In this document: positions 5,904 to 8,689 of the stretch, piece after piece
Layout of the letters: each line of letters starts with the position of its first letter
How positions within the stretch are numbered: position 1 is the first letter of the stretch
From: Candidatus Bathyarchaeota archaeon
GTDB taxonomy: Archaea; Thermoproteota; Bathyarchaeia; Bathyarchaeales; B26-1
Assembly: GCA_003662645.1 (NCBI GenBank)
Contig: QMYL01000030.1
Location: forward strand, 1-8,689
Length of the DNA: 8,689 nucleotides
Direction: 5' to 3'
Translations under genes and position numbers: made by a program
The notes under the pieces: model-generated
Database searches by the model: none
Told to the model about the DNA's origin: nothing
What the model saw: only the letters and a program-made list of their open reading frames with translations

Positions 5904-5911
5904 TGGAGGAG
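5904..5911 (+). promoter_or_regulatory. Ribosome binding site fixing ATG 5920
   Basis: TGGAGGAG contains GGAGG and lies 8 nt before ATG 5920. It rules out the upstream ATG at 5851, which also lies upstream of the box A. Confidence 0.65.
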
Positions 5912-5919
5912 TTGTGGCC

Positions 5920-7326
5920 ATGAATGAGGCGGTAAGGGTTAGGGTGAAGGTTAAGCCTGTCTTCCCACAGTTGATCCACAGCGGCTCCTATGAGGGTCCA
6001 TGCAGGGTTGGGGATGTGGAGAAGTTGAGCCCCGAAGCGGAGAGGGCTCAGGGTAGGAAGCGTTTCGAACAGTTCTGTAAGGATGTGAGGAATAACATAA
6101 CCCCCGATGCTGAGGTTCTGGAGCCGGTATACATGGAGTGGAGGGAGGACTGGACGATACCGGAGGGGGAGTTCAGGAAGTTGGATGGGGATGTGCGGGA
6201 TGCTGACTTGATACTCGTAGCCCGGTCAGGTCTACCCCAATACCCAGCCATCAAGATGGCCCACCGATATAAGAAGCCCGTGGCCATGCTGGGCCAAGTG
6301 TCTAGCGTGGATGTGTCAGCCTACCTTAGAGCTAGGGGCCTAGAGGGTTATGCACCGATCGATTACGAGGACCTTAACTACCTAATCTCCCTACTGAGGG
6401 TTAGGAAGGCTGTTCGAGGGAGCAGGATACTTGTAGTGACGGATGGAAATCCGATCCCAGTGGGTGTGGTTAGCTCGGTTATGAACTTGGAAGATGTGAA
6501 GGTGAGGTTCGGCGTAGACTATAGGTGTATCCCATCGGGGGATGTGTTTAAGGAGATGGATAGAATCTCCCAGAATGAGGCTGAGAGGGCGAAGGCTGAG
6601 GAGATAACTGACAGACTGATCGAGAACGCTCAAGCCGTCCACATGGATAGGGAGTACGTGCTCCAATCGGTCAACTTCTACCTAGCCGCGAAGAACTTGT
6701 TAGAGAGGTATGGATGCAACGCCTTCGTCATACCATGCTTCGAGATATGCGTCAAGAGGATACCTGCCGAGAGGAAGGTGACCTTCTGCCTAGCCCACTC
6801 ACTCTTGAAGGATGAAGGTTACCCATCGGCGTGCGAGGGCGACTTGAATGTACTGCTGTCCATGATGTTACTCATGTACATATCCAAGAAGTCAGCGTAC
6901 ATGGGCAACTCCTACATAATCGATAAAGAAGACAACGTCATGGCCTTGCACCACGATGTGCCATGCCTGAAGATGAAGGGTCTGGACGGTCCAGACCTAC
7001 CGTACGAGATAAGGAGCTTCACCTTCGGCGGCTGGGGCGCGACGATACGCTATGACTTCTCAAGAGATAAAGGCGAGACCGTAACCATGGCCAGGTTCAA
7101 CCCGAAGGTGACGAATCTACTCGTGGCGAGGGGCGAGATCGTAGGCTGCGCAGGCTTCGACGAGGTGGGTTGCAGCCTGGAAGCCCACATAAGGGTTCAA
7201 GATGTGGTTGAGCTCTTCCACAAGGAGGCTGACTTTGGACACCACCTCGCGATGGTATATGGGGACTACACCCGGGAACTGAGAGACCTAGGTGATATAA
7301 TGGGCTTCAAGGTTACGTTGGTTTAA
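5920..7326 (+). CDS. L-fucose/L-arabinose isomerase-fold protein, substrate unknown
   Basis: This 468-residue protein resembles the FucI/AraA sugar isomerase superfamily in its C-terminal two thirds. Visible signatures are ACEGD (Glu306), AYMGN (Asn330), a His-His pair (344-345) where relatives carry HC, and GHHLAMVYGDYT (His441-His442) near the end. FucI interconverts aldoses and ketoses using Mn(II) held by Glu337, Asp361 and His528 (E. coli numbering). Here the Glu-to-next-ligand spacing is also 24, but the second residue is Asn330 instead of Asp. The protein is about 120 residues shorter than E. coli FucI (~590). Its N-terminal part (residues 1-150) has Rossmann-like strands and ADLILVARSGLPQYPAIKMA, as in the substrate-binding half of the family. 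ATG 5920 is supported by the GGAGG site; longer starts are upstream of the promoter. The exact reaction cannot be told from sequence, and a non-sugar or altered-metal role is possible. Confidence 0.78.
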   Translation: MNEAVRVRVKVKPVFPQLIHSGSYEGPCRVGDVEKLSPEAERAQGRKRFEQFCKDVRNNITPDAEVLEPVYMEWREDWTIPEGEFRKLDGDVRDADLILVARSGLPQYPAIKMAHRYKKPVAMLGQVSSVDVSAYLRARGLEGYAPIDYEDLNYLISLLRVRKAVRGSRILVVTDGNPIPVGVVSSVMNLEDVKVRFGVDYRCIPSGDVFKEMDRISQNEAERAKAEEITDRLIENAQAVHMDREYVLQSVNFYLAAKNLLERYGCNAFVIPCFEICVKRIPAERKVTFCLAHSLLKDEGYPSACEGDLNVLLSMMLLMYISKKSAYMGNSYIIDKEDNVMALHHDVPCLKMKGLDGPDLPYEIRSFTFGGWGATIRYDFSRDKGETVTMARFNPKVTNLLVARGEIVGCAGFDEVGCSLEAHIRVQDVVELFHKEADFGHHLAMVYGDYTRELRDLGDIMGFKVTLV

Positions 7327-7348
7327 CCGAGTTTAGGAGCGACAATCC

Positions 7349-7355
7349 TTAAATA
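7349..7355 (+). promoter_or_regulatory. Box A for the PHP gene, implying a leaderless mRNA
   Basis: TTAAATA lies 26 bp before ATG 7381, so transcription should begin at or within a few bases of that ATG. The earlier in-frame ATG 7357 would fall upstream of the transcript start and has no ribosome site. Confidence 0.6.
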
Positions 7356-7380
7356 GATGTGGCAGGCCTCTATTTCTCTT

Positions 7381-8289
7381 ATGGTCGAAGCGGTCTTCCC
7401 TAACCCGTTTAGGACGGATGGCTCCTGGTTCAAGGGGAACCTTCACACCCACAGCATCTACTCAGACGGTGTTCTGGGGCCATATCAGCTCTCATTCCTT
7501 TATAGAGCGAGCGGCTACGACTTCCTATTCCTGACAGACCACAACGTTCTAGTCGACGTTAGCGGGGAAGCCAAGAGGTTCGAGGACTTCCTGCTCCTTC
7601 CAGGTGAGGAGATAAACACCGGGAGGTCTGAAGTTGGCACAAGCTACCACCTCGTAGCCCTAAACATAACAGAAGAGATCAAGCCGGATATGGACCCGCA
7701 ATCAGTTATAGACAAGACGAAAAGGCAGGGAGGAGAGGTCATAATAGCGCATCCCTACTGGTCATCCCTAACGGTCAACGACATATCCAAGCTAAACGGA
7801 TACCTCGGCATAGAGATCTACAACACAACATGTCAATTCTCGATTGGCAAAGGATACTCCACGACCCACTGGGACGACCTACTCGTGAGGGGGATAAAAA
7901 CCCTGGGCTTCGCGGTTGACGATGCCCACTGGCACTTCAACCCCTACAGGCCCGTCGACGCATGCTACGCCTGGGTCATGGTTAAGGCTGAGGAGCTATC
8001 GGTCGATTCGATAATGGAAAGCCTGAGAAGCGGGTTATTCTACTCCAGTAATGGCCCCCAGATACTCGATATGGAGGTGAATGAAGATTCGGTTCACGTA
8101 AAGACCTCACCAGTCAGATCCATAACCTTCATAGCGAACTCGAGCATGGGGAGGAGGTTTACATCCCTGAATGGGCCTCTCAGGGAGGCCGAATACACCA
8201 TGACGGGACGTGAGACCTACATCAGGGTTGAGGTTGAGGATTACACGGGTAGGATGGCTTGGTCAAACCCCATAATCCTAGAGGAATGA
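7381..8289 (+). CDS. PHP-domain metallohydrolase, CehA/McbA-like
   Basis: This 302-residue protein has the full set of PHP (polymerase and histidinol phosphatase) metal-binding motifs. These are His22-x-His24 in KGNLHTHS with Asp29, TDHN (52-55), LPGEE (73-77), a His90, AHPYW (123-127), EIYN (145-148) and DDAHWH (180-185). PHP proteins hydrolyse phosphoesters or related bonds with a two- or three-metal centre. The WFKGNLHTHS and YDFLFLTDHN pattern is that of the CehA/McbA group, named for carbaryl hydrolase but mostly uncharacterised. Residues ~220-302 are rich in beta-strand and look like an appended small beta domain. There is no signal peptide, so it is probably cytoplasmic. ATG 7381 is preferred over ATG 7357 because of the box A position and the absence of a ribosome site. 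The gene follows the isomerase-fold gene by 54 bp but seems to have its own promoter, and it converges on a second MBL-fold gene. Confidence 0.87.
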   Translation: MVEAVFPNPFRTDGSWFKGNLHTHSIYSDGVLGPYQLSFLYRASGYDFLFLTDHNVLVDVSGEAKRFEDFLLLPGEEINTGRSEVGTSYHLVALNITEEIKPDMDPQSVIDKTKRQGGEVIIAHPYWSSLTVNDISKLNGYLGIEIYNTTCQFSIGKGYSTTHWDDLLVRGIKTLGFAVDDAHWHFNPYRPVDACYAWVMVKAEELSVDSIMESLRSGLFYSSNGPQILDMEVNEDSVHVKTSPVRSITFIANSSMGRRFTSLNGPLREAEYTMTGRETYIRVEVEDYTGRMAWSNPIILEE

Positions 8290-8301
8290 AGGGGAGGCCG
8301 C

Positions 8302-8689
8302 CTATATCCTAACCTCCATATTGTCCAGTCCAACCCTGACCTCGCAGTTGAGCACCTCGTTTCCGAGCCTCTCTATCTCCTCCTCACGTCCATAGAGCCT
8401 ATCATGTATATGGTTCACGATCAGCCTCCTTATTGCCTTCCCCTTGAGCGCGGTGAAAAGCTCCTCAGGCTCGAAGTGGGCGCACTCAACTATGGCGAGG
8501 TCGGTCTCGTCATCCAACAGGGGATACAACTCGGATATGCTCCTGAGATCACCGGAGTAGACCAGCCGCTTTCCTTCAGCCTCGAGGAGGAAGGAGTAGG
8601 AAAAACCATCCCTGAGGTGGGTATTCCTTAAAGCTGAGACCCTAACCCTCTCATCGTTGTAGAACTCGCCCTCCCTCACCTGCGATATC
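8302..8689 (-). CDS. Metallo-beta-lactamase-fold protein, C-terminal part only
   Basis: The frame is open to the right edge of the window, so the N-terminal half, which would carry the HxHxDH motif, is missing. GTG 8677-8679 is therefore probably internal. The visible ~128 residues show SYSFLLEAEGKRLVYSGDLR, where Asp of SGD is the usual bridging metal ligand, a DLAIVECAHF block, and a late VNHIH with the last metal-binding His. This order resembles the RNase Z-like/phosphodiesterase branch of the fold rather than the COG1237-type gene at 3754-4404. Substrate cannot be inferred. The stop is 12 bp from the convergent PHP gene, leaving almost no room for a separate terminator. Confidence 0.75.
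   Translation of the reverse strand, partial: ISQVREGEFYNDERVRVSALRNTHLRDGFSYSFLLEAEGKRLVYSGDLRSISELYPLLDDETDLAIVECAHFEPEELFTALKGKAIRRLIVNHIHDRLYGREEEIERLGNEVLNCEVRVGLDNMEVRI

Noticed and set aside
1..8689. CRISPR array, insertion sequence, tRNA/rRNA gene or toxin-antitoxin pair
   Set aside because: I saw no regularly spaced repeats, transposase motifs, terminal inverted repeats, cloverleaf sequence or toxin-antitoxin pair anywhere in the window.

Overview
The window looks like a piece of an archaeal chromosome, most likely from a thermophilic or anaerobic member of the Thermoproteota/TACK group. Grounds for this are AGG/AGA-dominated Arg codons, frequent ATA for Ile, A/T-rich box A (TATA) elements placed 25-30 bp upstream of starts, very short leaders (one transcript probably leaderless), TTG/GTG starts, and families typical of anaerobic archaea. 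The lineage is an inference. The window ends inside a gene on both sides.

Layout. (1) 1-2066, +: the C-terminal ~690 residues of the carbamoyl-phosphate synthase large subunit (carB), with motifs resembling animal CAD/CPS1 more than E. coli CarB. (2) 2151-3729, +: a likely two-gene operon behind a clear box A. It holds a NifX/NifB-type Fe-Mo-cofactor-like domain with an unusual Gly/Met/Arg-rich and coiled-coil tail, followed by a radical SAM protein with an N-terminal FGPVPSRRLG motif. (3) 3754-4404, -: a metallo-beta-lactamase-fold hydrolase of the MJ0301/COG1237 type, convergent with the radical SAM gene across a small palindrome. (4) 4405-4749: a 345-bp A/T-rich intergenic region with two copies of a near-palindromic 12-mer 23 bp apart, box A candidates in both directions and a possible leader hairpin. 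(5) 4750-5520, +: a CooC-type deviant Walker ATPase with the Cys-x-Cys pair linked to nickel insertion into CO dehydrogenase. (6) 5517-5843, -: a small Cys-containing protein I do not recognise, whose end overlaps cooC by 4 bp and whose start shares a box A region with the next gene. (7) 5920-7326, +: an L-fucose/L-arabinose isomerase-fold protein in which an Asn appears to occupy a metal-ligand Asp position. (8) 7381-8289, +: a PHP-domain metallohydrolase of CehA/McbA type, probably from a leaderless mRNA. (9) 8302-8689, -: the C-terminal part of a second metallo-beta-lactamase-fold protein, cut by the window edge.

How they may work together. Genes 2-5 (NifX-like, radical SAM, MBL fold, CooC-like ATPase) look like a metallocofactor or C1-metabolism accessory neighbourhood, but no CO dehydrogenase, nitrogenase or hydrogenase structural gene is present, so the client is unknown. 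Genes 7-9 are three metal-dependent enzyme-like proteins without an obvious shared pathway. The least explained items are the 12-mer tandem operator candidate, the unrecognised Cys protein with its shared promoter, the fused NifX-like protein and the altered FucI-like active site.
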